Shown here piece by piece: positions 7,522 to 15,711 of a DNA stretch of 27,096 nucleotides. The notes below the pieces were generated by a model that saw nothing but the letters and a program-made list of their open reading frames with translations, was not told the DNA's origin and ran no database searches. The number at the start of each line of letters is the position of its first letter. Positions within the stretch are counted from its first letter, which is position 1. The DNA is from Strigomonas culicis. Lineage: Eukaryota; Euglenozoa; Kinetoplastea; Trypanosomatida; Trypanosomatidae. The stretch is taken from positions 1 through 27,096 of the forward strand of contig AUXH01000223.1 of the NCBI GenBank assembly GCA_000482145.1, written 5' to 3'. A program made the position numbers and the translations under genes.

Positions 7522-10500
7522 ATGTCCAGTAAAGACGACGTAATGTTGTGTAGAATGACCGCCAGTAGATGGAAGGAAGGCAAAATGGTCCCCACCTACT
7601 TTGTGAGTCAAAAACCGCGAAAGGGCTACTACACGAGGATACGCGATGCGGTGCAACGGGTCCCCCCCTTTAGCCGCATCGAGATTGTCGGCGGCGGCAC
7701 GTTCCGCGAGAAGCTGATCATCGACAAGCCGGTGGAGCTGAGCGTGCCCAAGGCGGCCGAGCCAACCATGGTCATTGCGACGACGGCGGCCATCACGCTA
7801 CAGGCCGAGGAGGCCTTCATCGAGGGCCTGCTCATCGAGACGGAGGCCGCCGTGCCGTGCGTCGTCATCGCGTGCGGCAGCCCCACGCTGCGGTGGTGCA
7901 CGCTGCAGGCGGTCGAGGTGTCCGGGAGCGCGACGCCGTGCATCACGGAATGCAAGATCTTGGACAGCAAGTCGCACGGGCTCTATCTGTGCGACCGCGC
8001 CGGTGGCACGTACAGCAAGAACACCATACACGGGCACCTGGGTCACTCGGTGCTGATCGATTCCGCGGGGACCCCGGAGCTGTCGTACAACACCATCGCG
8101 GCGTCGACGCTCGGGCAGGTGTGCGTCAAGGCGAGCGAGACGGATGCGGAGGCGGCCGTGCAGCCGCAGTTTCTGCTGAACCGCATCTCCGATGTTGTGG
8201 ACCCGACGGCCACCGCACTGCAGGAGAAGGGCGTGAGTGAGGGCATCCTTCCCGCCTACAAGCTGGAGGCGCTGGAGCAGAAGGAGGTCGGCATGAAGGT
8301 GGCGCTGATTGACAACGACCGCTTTCAGGCGTCGAGTGACGTCGAGGATGCCTTTTCCACCGGCGAGAATGAGATCATTTTAGCGAACACGAGCAACCGT
8401 TGCGCGGTGCTCGTCACGGGCGCCTACACGAAGCCGGTGTTCTCACGCAACACAGTGTCACTGTGCGCGGAGCACGGCCTGTGGCTGCGCGCGGGGTGCG
8501 GCGGCACCTTCGAGACGAACTACATTGCGTCCAACAAGGGCTGGGGCGTCGTCGTGGAGGGCAGCAAGACGCACCCCACCTTCCTCGGCAACCACATCAA
8601 CAACAACGGTGGCGGTGTCAAGGTGAGCGGCAGCCCCATCCGCATGGAGCAGGGCAACGCGCTCTTCAGCAACAAGGGCCCGCAGCTCTACGTGCAAAAC
8701 GCGGCGCCCAAGATGGTGATTGCGCGCAACTCGATCCGCAGCGGCAACAAGCTGGGCGTCTGGTGCACCGGCCGGGGGGAGGGGCTCTTCACGCGCAACG
8801 CCTTCGAGACCTGCGGCGTGGCCATGCGCCTGGACCTCCAGGCGGACCCGACGGTGGACGACTGCACCTTTGACACGTGTGGCGTCGGCGTCTTCGCGAG
8901 TAACGGGTCGCGCGGCCACTTCCGCCGCTGCCGCTTCTTCGACGCCTCGCTCTCCGCGGCGGTGGTGCAGACGCTCGCGCGACCCGTCTTCCACGACTGC
9001 GACTTTGCGCAGGGCCCGACGGGCGTGACGGTGCAGCGGAACGGCCGCGGCCACTTCGTCCAGTGCCGCCTGCGCGACGTGAGCGGCTCCGGCTTCGACA
9101 TCGTCCACGGCGGCGACCCACTGATTGAGGAGTGCACCATTCACAGCTGCGGCGTGTACGGCGCACGCGTCTACCACGGCGGCCGCGGGTTCTTCCGATC
9201 GAACTATATGATCAGCCATGAGGGTGTGGCGCTGTGCGTGCAGAGCGAGGGCGACCCCATCGTCGAGTGCAACGTGGTGGGGCACACCGCAACGGACGGG
9301 ATCGTGGTGGAGGAGGGCGGCTTCGGCACCTTTGCGCACAACATCATCCGCATGTGCGGTGCCAGCGGCATCACCGTGTCGGGTGCCCTCTCGGCCCCCA
9401 CGGTGCGATCCAACTTCATCACGTCGTGCGGCATGTACGGCATGCACCTCGTCGAGGGGTGGGAGGGCACCTACGAGCACAACACCGTCCGCCAGTGCCT
9501 CCGCGCCTCCGTCTGTGTCGCTGGCCGCACCATCCTGGACGCCGGTGACGACAAGCGGTCGAGGAGCGTTCTAGAGTCGAGGAAGCACAAGTCGAACACG
9601 GAGAAGGACAGGGCGGCGGAGGAAGCGAAGCGGAAGCTGCTGTGTCTCCGCGAGAACGTCTGCATCGACACCAAGATGTGCGCGGTCATCATCGAGCGCG
9701 GCGCGCGGGTGCAGCTGCTGCGGAACATCATCCAGCGCGCCGCGCAGGCCGTCGCCATCCGCGGCGCCTCCACGGTTACGCTGCAGGAGAACAGCATCGA
9801 GCACTGCGCCAGTGGGATCGTTGCCGACGAAGAGACCGAGCTGAGTCTTATGAGCAACCGTCTGCATGAGATGGAAGGCGTGGCGGTGTGCTCCCTCAGC
9901 ACAAAGGTGCTGCAGGCGCACTGGAATGTCTTTGAGCGCTGCCAGCACGGGTTTTTCCTGCGACGGGTGCGCAGCGGAACGATCAGCTACAATGTGCTGG
10001 ACCACGTCGCGGGCTACGGCGCCCATCTGGGGCTCGAGTGCAGCGTCGACTTCTGCCACAATCGCTTGCGCCACAACGGCGTGGGGATCAGCTTCGCGGA
10101 GGTGCACGTCGCCGCAAACGTGTTTGACAACGTTATCGCTTTTAGCACCCACCACGGCATTCGCATCTCTGGCGATCTCATGGAGAAGGCGAGCTGCCGG
10201 TCGAACTTGATCGTCGGTGGCAACGTTGGGGTCTACGTCCATCAGGGGGACCTGCCGCTGGAGACCAACATCATCATCAACTGCAGAAAGGGGCTGGTTG
10301 GCGCCGCCAAGCCCAAGGCACTTCCACTCCCGGCCTCGCCGACGAGCCCCCTCACCCAGTCGGGGCTCAAGACGGACCGGCCACTGCACAGGACCATGAG
10401 CACCACGCTCGGCGGCTCCGCGAAGGCCGAGGCGGTGCCGAAGGGCCCCACGATGGAGCGGCTGAAGTGTACACACTTTAGCTATTGCGTCTTCGTGGCG

Positions 10501-13500
10501 TGCGGCCACGGCGTCGTGGGCACCGCGGCGACCGCGGCCCTCCTGCAGCGCTGCCTGATCCTTCACAACGACATGGGCGTGCGGCTCGCCGGGGAGGACG
10601 CGGCCCTTACGGTGGAGGGCTGCGCCATCGCGAACAGTGCCGCGATCGGCGTCTATGCGGAGCGGAAGGCCGCTGGCGTGGTGCGGGGCTGCTCCATCTT
10701 CAAGAACTACGTCAACGTGGCGGCCGAGAGCGGCGCGACGACGCACGTGACGCGGTGCGTCATACAGTCCCCCGTCGTCTTCAACTGCTTTGTCAGCGGG
10801 CCCGGCACCGCGCCGCGCCTGGAGCTCTGCCTCGTCTCGTCACTCGCCGGCATGTCGGTGAAGCAGAGCAAGGACCAGACGGCGCAGGGGATGCCGCCCG
10901 CCACGCGCAAGACGGGGGCCCTCCTCGCCCCGTCCGCGTCGCCGTCGAGCATTGTCTACAGCATGCTGTCCTCACTCGTCGACATTTACAACAGCGACGA
11001 CGAGGCGGCCGTGAAGCACCACGCGATGCTGCGGGCCAGCGGCGGCACGCTGTCGCTCAGCGACGCGGACGCGTGGCGCTGCGCCGCGCTGCCGTCCCTC
11101 TGGGACGATCTCTACGAGGAGCCGCTCGCGTGGACCGCGGGGGGCGACGAGCGGCCAGAGCCGGAGGCGCTGCCCTTCCCCTGCTCCGAGCGGCGCAGCG
11201 CGCTGCTGTGGCCCCGCAATCTGGGCCAGGACGGGGTGCTGGGGGGGCCTGGCGGGCCCTTCGCGCTGCACCGCATGCGCACCGACCAGGTCGCCGGCGC
11301 CGCGGCGGCGAGCGGCGGCGCGAGCACCGGCGGCCACGTGAGCGCCCGCGCGACGGAGGCGCGCGAGGAGGACGTGTACAGGAGCGCCTTCACGTACACG
11401 TGCTCCGGCATGTGGCTCGACGACCGCGCGGCGCCCGTGTGCGAGGGCTGCCACTTCGCCTCCCACCTGCACATGGGCACGTCCACGACCGTCACGCTGG
11501 GGCCCAGCGAGGGGCGGGGCGAGCGGTGGTGCGTCGACCCCCGCGCCAACTGGCCGGCGCACCCCCAAGCCTCCGGCGTGCACAGCGGCCCCACCCCGGT
11601 CGTCACCCCTCTCGGGAGGGCGGTGCTGGGGAAGAAGAGGCGGAAGAAGAAGACCGTGGAGGAGCTGCTGCGAGAGGCCCACGAGGGGCCAGAGCTCCGA
11701 GCGGCGGCCGACGAGGCGTCCCTGGAGGCCCCGCCCGTTCCTTCCTATGAGCCGCCGCACCGGTACGCGGAGGCTACGCAGACCTCGTCGCTGGCGCAGC
11801 TGCTGCTGCTGGGCAGCCCGTGCTACTGGCGCCAGCGCGCGACGTCGACCCGCTACTTCTTCCAGGTCAACCCCGCCTTTGTGACACGCGACGCGGACGA
11901 CGACAGGGAGGACGTGGGCGCGCTGAATAAAAAGAAGATGAACGCCTCCTCCCCCTCCACGAGGGGGGCGCAGGCGGACCTGGCCGCCGCCGCCGCCGCG
12001 CGCGAAAGCACGCGGCTGTACATCAGCACCAGCATGACGGAGCACATCACGGGCTGCGCGGTCATCGCGTGCGGGCACGCCGCCGGGACCTTCCACGGCT
12101 GCACCTTCGACTCCAACCAGCACGCGGTGCGCTTCAGCCGCGGCGCCCGCACCGCCTTCCGCCGCTGCCGCTACTACCGCCAGGCGGGCGAGGCGCTGCT
12201 GTTCGACGGCACGTGCACTGGCGAGGTGCACGGCAGCATGTTCCGCCACACACGCACGACGCACATCCGCATCCGCGGGCCGGGCGCCGCCCCGGTGCTA
12301 GACGGCAACGACTTCATGAGCGACAGTCCGTTTGTGTCCATCTACGTGGAGGACAGGAGCGTGCCGCGGATCGCCAGCAACAAGTTCCGCGGGGTGCAGA
12401 ACGACGCCATCGTGGTGCAGAGCGCGGCCGCGCCGTGCATCGACCGAAACAGCTTCGACAGCGGCCGAAGTGGGATCCTGTTTCTGCAAGAAAGCAGAGG
12501 CACCGCGATCCACAACTCTTTCACCGCCATGAGCGAGTACGCCATCAAGGTGTGCGACGCCGGCACGAGCCCCACCATAGAGGACAACGTCATCGCGGCC
12601 TGCAAGGAAGTGGGCATCTGCGCCAGCGGCCGCGGCGCTGCGCCGGACGTCCACCACAACTCCTTCGACGACAACGGGACAGGGGTGCGCCTTGTGGACG
12701 GCGCCGGCGGCCGCTACATTGCCAACGCGTTCCGGCACCATCGCGTGGCCGTCCACGCGGAAAACAGCGAGGGCTTCTTCCGCGACAACCGCATGGTGGA
12801 CTCCGTCTTCGCGGGGGCCGTGCTGGCCGGCGCGGCGGCAACCACCGTGCTGCAGCAGAACCACATGCACTCCGGCAAATCGCACGGCGTCCACATCACC
12901 GGCGGCCGCGGGCGGCTGGACAGCAACCACATCGCCTCGAACGCGGGAGACGGCTGCGTGGTGGAGGGCAGCGGCACGCGGCCGGTGCTGGTAGGAAATG
13001 AGTTCCTCCTGAATGAGGGGTACGGCATCTCCGTCCTTCACAGTGCGATGCCCACGCTTGTGTGCAACTTGGTGGCTGAGAGTAAAAAAGGTGGTCTCTT
13101 CGTCGAGGCAAAAGGCACCCACCCCATCTGCGATGGAAACTACTTCAAGCTCAATCAACAATTTGGCCTCTGCTTCAGCAAGGGCGCCAGCGGTGCGGTC
13201 GGTGCAACGGTGGTCACCGCCACGCTCAAGGGACCCGCAATTGTGGTCGGGGACGAGGCATGCCCGTCGATCGAAGACAGTGTCATCACATACAACACCG
13301 ACTGTGGGCTCGTGGTGCGGTCCGGCGGCAGCTGCGTCGCGCGGCGCTGCGTCTTCACGAAGAACGAGGGCGGCGGCGCCTGCACGTACGCCAGCGACGA
13401 GGGCGAGAACAAAATGATTGGCTGCGTCTTCGTGGAAAACGACGTCTCCTTCGTGGCCGACAACGCCACCAACGTGGAGCTGCTGGGCTGCGGCTTCCTC

Positions 13501-15186
13501 GGGGCGAACAGCAGCGGCGCCGCGTGCCGCATCAGCCGGCTGGCGTCGCCGTCGCTGACCCACTGCCTCTTCGCCGCCGCCAAGTGCGGGCTGGTCGGCG
13601 ACGGTCTCGCGCGGCTGAAGCGGTGCATCTTCCTGGAGTGCGCCTGCGGCCTGGAGCTGCACGGCGGCGCCTCCCTCTTCGAGTGCGAACTGCTCGCGTG
13701 CGCGAGCGGCTGCGTCGTGTACGACGGGCAGCCGACTCTCCTCGGCACCGTCTTTGCGGGGTGCACCAGGGCGGGCCTGTGCGTCACGAGCGTGGGCGAC
13801 CCGCATGTCACGGAGTGCGGCGTGCTGCACTGCAGCAAGGGCGTCGTGGCGGACGGCCGCGCGCACGGGCGGCTGGAGAACAACCGCATCGCGTGGAACC
13901 ACGACAATGTGGTGATCAGCGAGGACGCCACGACGGAGCTCACGAACAACCTCATCTACGACGCAACGAACGTCGGTGTCTACGTGAAGAACGGCGCGCC
14001 ACGCGTCATGAGCAACGACATCTTCGACAACCAGTTCGCCTCTGTCATGGTGGACAACGCGGCGGGCGGGCTGCTGGAGGACAACCGGATCTGCTTCGCG
14101 AAGGAAGACTGCGCCCTCGTCGTCAAGGACAAGGGCGAGGCGCGGCGGGTCTTTGCGCCGCCCTCCAACACGCTGCGCAACTCCTTCTCGCCCCCCGCGA
14201 ATGTGCAGTTCCGGCAGGTGTCGGAGCGCGCGCAGCTGTACAAGACGCTGGCCGCGCTGAAGGAACGGGCCTGCCACACGTACGTGGACCTGCGGCGGCT
14301 GCTGGACGAGACGGCGTCGGCCACGCTGCTGCGCGTGTCGCTCGTCGCGGGGCCTGCCATCAGCAACAGCGCGAAGCGGGCGTGGGCGCTCAAGGACGGT
14401 CCCGTGGCCGCCGACCCCCCCGCGGCGCCCGGCGACAAACCGACCGACACGCCCAACCACGCGGCCGGCGAGTTCGAGGCGGCGCGGGCGGCCGCCGACA
14501 CGGAGGCGCTGCAGCCGCGGTGGGACCGGCTGTCAGCCGACGTGGCCAGGGCAGCCATACAGACGACCGTCGACGTCCGCCCGCTGCAGCGCCGCCTCTC
14601 TACGTCCGCCTCGATGTACGCAGATGCGAGCGCCACGGACATCATCGCGCAGTCCTTGCCCTTCGCTGTCACCGACGACGGCCGGCCGCCGCCCCTCTCC
14701 GAGGTGATGCTGGCCGACACGAAGGTGTGCCTACAGCGCGCGCTGGACAGCATCATGGGGCCCTCCATCGGCTCCCTCAGCTACCACGAGGTGCTGCACA
14801 GCCACCCGCTCGTCACCGCCGCCACCATCGTGACGGACGTCCGGCGGCCGCTGTCGGTGTCCGACGGTGTGCAGTACTCTCCTGAGAAAAGGAGGAAGAA
14901 AAAGCACTCCGGGGGTACTTCCATTGACGGGGAATCGAGTGCCACAGCGCCCCCGCACACGGGAAGGACTAACGGCGGCACCACGTTCGCCCTTCCTAGT
15001 ATCCGGAAGCTGCGTAAGACCAGCACAGGCAGTGCGGCCGGCGACCGCGCCAAGACCCGCCGCAAGTCCGCTTATAAGAGTGCCATGGCGCTCCCCGCAT
15101 TGGCTCCGACGGTGAAGAGAAGTGCTTCCTCGTCGAGGACAGCACCGGCCGGGAACAAAAAAAAGACAAAAAAGTCGAAGCAGTAG
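7522..15186 (+). CDS. Giant right-handed parallel beta-helix (PbH1/CASH) repeat protein
   Basis: The product is 2554 residues, ending at TAG 15184-15186. Most of it is beta-helix coils of 22-24 residues with repeated N-x-I and G-[IV]-x-[VF] steps. Helix blocks cover about residues 35-675, 715-928, 983-1113 and 1497-2206. They are interrupted by a charged linker (about 675-715), a Pro/Ser linker (about 929-982) and a large low-complexity insert (about 1114-1497). Many coils alternate between a G-x-G-x-[FY] turn and an x-P-x-[VIF] turn, making a super-repeat of about 46 residues. The C-terminal 350 residues are helical or low-complexity and end in a Lys-rich tail (KKKTKKSKQ). Such folds occur in polysaccharide lyases, CASH-domain proteins and FBXO11-like proteins. 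I see no signal peptide, transmembrane segment or F-box, so a cytosolic, cytoskeletal or nuclear scaffold is plausible but unproven. The start is uncertain: a pyrimidine tract precedes an AG at 7528-7529, inside the frame, which would make Met8 (7543) the first AUG. Confidence 0.88.
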   Translation: MSSKDDVMLCRMTASRWKEGKMVPTYFVSQKPRKGYYTRIRDAVQRVPPFSRIEIVGGGTFREKLIIDKPVELSVPKAAEPTMVIATTAAITLQAEEAFIEGLLIETEAAVPCVVIACGSPTLRWCTLQAVEVSGSATPCITECKILDSKSHGLYLCDRAGGTYSKNTIHGHLGHSVLIDSAGTPELSYNTIAASTLGQVCVKASETDAEAAVQPQFLLNRISDVVDPTATALQEKGVSEGILPAYKLEALEQKEVGMKVALIDNDRFQASSDVEDAFSTGENEIILANTSNRCAVLVTGAYTKPVFSRNTVSLCAEHGLWLRAGCGGTFETNYIASNKGWGVVVEGSKTHPTFLGNHINNNGGGVKVSGSPIRMEQGNALFSNKGPQLYVQNAAPKMVIARNSIRSGNKLGVWCTGRGEGLFTRNAFETCGVAMRLDLQADPTVDDCTFDTCGVGVFASNGSRGHFRRCRFFDASLSAAVVQTLARPVFHDCDFAQGPTGVTVQRNGRGHFVQCRLRDVSGSGFDIVHGGDPLIEECTIHSCGVYGARVYHGGRGFFRSNYMISHEGVALCVQSEGDPIVECNVVGHTATDGIVVEEGGFGTFAHNIIRMCGASGITVSGALSAPTVRSNFITSCGMYGMHLVEGWEGTYEHNTVRQCLRASVCVAGRTILDAGDDKRSRSVLESRKHKSNTEKDRAAEEAKRKLLCLRENVCIDTKMCAVIIERGARVQLLRNIIQRAAQAVAIRGASTVTLQENSIEHCASGIVADEETELSLMSNRLHEMEGVAVCSLSTKVLQAHWNVFERCQHGFFLRRVRSGTISYNVLDHVAGYGAHLGLECSVDFCHNRLRHNGVGISFAEVHVAANVFDNVIAFSTHHGIRISGDLMEKASCRSNLIVGGNVGVYVHQGDLPLETNIIINCRKGLVGAAKPKALPLPASPTSPLTQSGLKTDRPLHRTMSTTLGGSAKAEAVPKGPTMERLKCTHFSYCVFVACGHGVVGTAATAALLQRCLILHNDMGVRLAGEDAALTVEGCAIANSAAIGVYAERKAAGVVRGCSIFKNYVNVAAESGATTHVTRCVIQSPVVFNCFVSGPGTAPRLELCLVSSLAGMSVKQSKDQTAQGMPPATRKTGALLAPSASPSSIVYSMLSSLVDIYNSDDEAAVKHHAMLRASGGTLSLSDADAWRCAALPSLWDDLYEEPLAWTAGGDERPEPEALPFPCSERRSALLWPRNLGQDGVLGGPGGPFALHRMRTDQVAGAAAASGGASTGGHVSARATEAREEDVYRSAFTYTCSGMWLDDRAAPVCEGCHFASHLHMGTSTTVTLGPSEGRGERWCVDPRANWPAHPQASGVHSGPTPVVTPLGRAVLGKKRRKKKTVEELLREAHEGPELRAAADEASLEAPPVPSYEPPHRYAEATQTSSLAQLLLLGSPCYWRQRATSTRYFFQVNPAFVTRDADDDREDVGALNKKKMNASSPSTRGAQADLAAAAAARESTRLYISTSMTEHITGCAVIACGHAAGTFHGCTFDSNQHAVRFSRGARTAFRRCRYYRQAGEALLFDGTCTGEVHGSMFRHTRTTHIRIRGPGAAPVLDGNDFMSDSPFVSIYVEDRSVPRIASNKFRGVQNDAIVVQSAAAPCIDRNSFDSGRSGILFLQESRGTAIHNSFTAMSEYAIKVCDAGTSPTIEDNVIAACKEVGICASGRGAAPDVHHNSFDDNGTGVRLVDGAGGRYIANAFRHHRVAVHAENSEGFFRDNRMVDSVFAGAVLAGAAATTVLQQNHMHSGKSHGVHITGGRGRLDSNHIASNAGDGCVVEGSGTRPVLVGNEFLLNEGYGISVLHSAMPTLVCNLVAESKKGGLFVEAKGTHPICDGNYFKLNQQFGLCFSKGASGAVGATVVTATLKGPAIVVGDEACPSIEDSVITYNTDCGLVVRSGGSCVARRCVFTKNEGGGACTYASDEGENKMIGCVFVENDVSFVADNATNVELLGCGFLGANSSGAACRISRLASPSLTHCLFAAAKCGLVGDGLARLKRCIFLECACGLELHGGASLFECELLACASGCVVYDGQPTLLGTVFAGCTRAGLCVTSVGDPHVTECGVLHCSKGVVADGRAHGRLENNRIAWNHDNVVISEDATTELTNNLIYDATNVGVYVKNGAPRVMSNDIFDNQFASVMVDNAAGGLLEDNRICFAKEDCALVVKDKGEARRVFAPPSNTLRNSFSPPANVQFRQVSERAQLYKTLAALKERACHTYVDLRRLLDETASATLLRVSLVAGPAISNSAKRAWALKDGPVAADPPAAPGDKPTDTPNHAAGEFEAARAAADTEALQPRWDRLSADVARAAIQTTVDVRPLQRRLSTSASMYADASATDIIAQSLPFAVTDDGRPPPLSEVMLADTKVCLQRALDSIMGPSIGSLSYHEVLHSHPLVTAATIVTDVRRPLSVSDGVQYSPEKRRKKKHSGGTSIDGESSATAPPHTGRTNGGTTFALPSIRKLRKTSTGSAAGDRAKTRRKSAYKSAMALPALAPTVKRSASSSRTAPAGNKKKTKKSKQ
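10861..12010 (+). other. Low-complexity insert within the beta-helix protein
   Basis: This in-frame segment of roughly 380 residues breaks the beta-helix pattern. It is rich in Ala, Gly, Arg, Glu and Pro, with a basic patch (GKKRRKKKT) near 11628-11657. One short coil-like stretch remains near 11395-11480 (SGMWLDDRAAPVCEGCHFAS). It is probably a surface loop or linker separating two helix blocks. Its basic patch could be a nuclear localisation or nucleic-acid-binding segment, by inference only. Confidence 0.55.
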
Positions 15187-15585
15187 AGCAACGAAACAAG
15201 TTGCAAGACCCTTCCATCTAAGTGTAACGATGATAGTATTGTCGTGAATCACAAATGCGGCTCTGATTATTTGTATACTTATACATTATGAATATACCTT
15301 TTCTTTGCTCGTGTAAGCTAATGAATAGAGAAATGGAAACATACATATAAACGTCACGCGTTGCAACTGTGATTATATACACATCCAGCCAGAGGTGACT
15401 ATGCGTCATTGCCTCACGGTGTTGCTCCTTTTCTTGTTGCTGCAGAGTATCTTCATATTTTCCTTTTCCTTTGCCTGTCACGGGTTGTTCTCCGTCTCTT
15501 CACAGCTCCTCACAAAATAAGTATACGGCACGCTACCCTTAATTGACTACATACATAGCATCTCTTCATTATTACTATTATTTAA

Positions 15586-15618
15586 TTCTGTCTGTTTATT
15601 CGCTTTACACCGGCGAAG
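15586..15618 (+). promoter_or_regulatory. Possible trans-splice acceptor for the bromodomain gene
   Basis: The stretch TTCTGTCTGTTTATTCGC and following bases lead to AG at 15617-15618. No further AG occurs between there and the ATG at 15712, so this would leave a 93-base 5' UTR. The pyrimidine tract is weaker than at the other genes. Confidence 0.4.
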
Positions 15619-15646
15619 CCGTTGTAACTGTACATACCTGTCTCCT

Positions 15647-15680
15647 TGTGTGTGCGTGTGTGTGCGTGTGCGTGCGTGCG
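15647..15680. repeat. Alternating TG/CG tract in predicted 5' UTR
   Basis: Seventeen consecutive pyrimidine-purine dinucleotides (TG and CG) are present. Such tracts can form left-handed Z-DNA. The tract ends 31 bases before the bromodomain ATG, so it would be transcribed into the leader. Confidence 0.75.
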
Positions 15681-15711
15681 CCGGTCGCTCCCTCTATATC
15701 CCATATAACGT

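Larger units (their letters stand above)
15187..15711 (+). other. Intergenic region, no gene seen
   Basis: This 525-base AT-rich spacer contains short T-rich runs, ATTATTACTATTATTTAATT near 15568-15587 and, near its right end, an alternating TG/CG tract. The minus-strand frame at 15218-15481 has no recognisable protein features and I reject it. I saw no tRNA. Confidence 0.6.

Noticed and set aside
12298..14460. 720-residue minus-strand open frame opposite the beta-helix gene
   Set aside because: It is a mirror of the GC-rich codon pattern on the + strand. Its translation is Arg/Ala/Val/His-rich with no domain, and the + strand has clear beta-helix repeats throughout. Other long minus-strand frames (for example 20270-22420, 5636-6991, 23330-24769) are rejected for the same reason.
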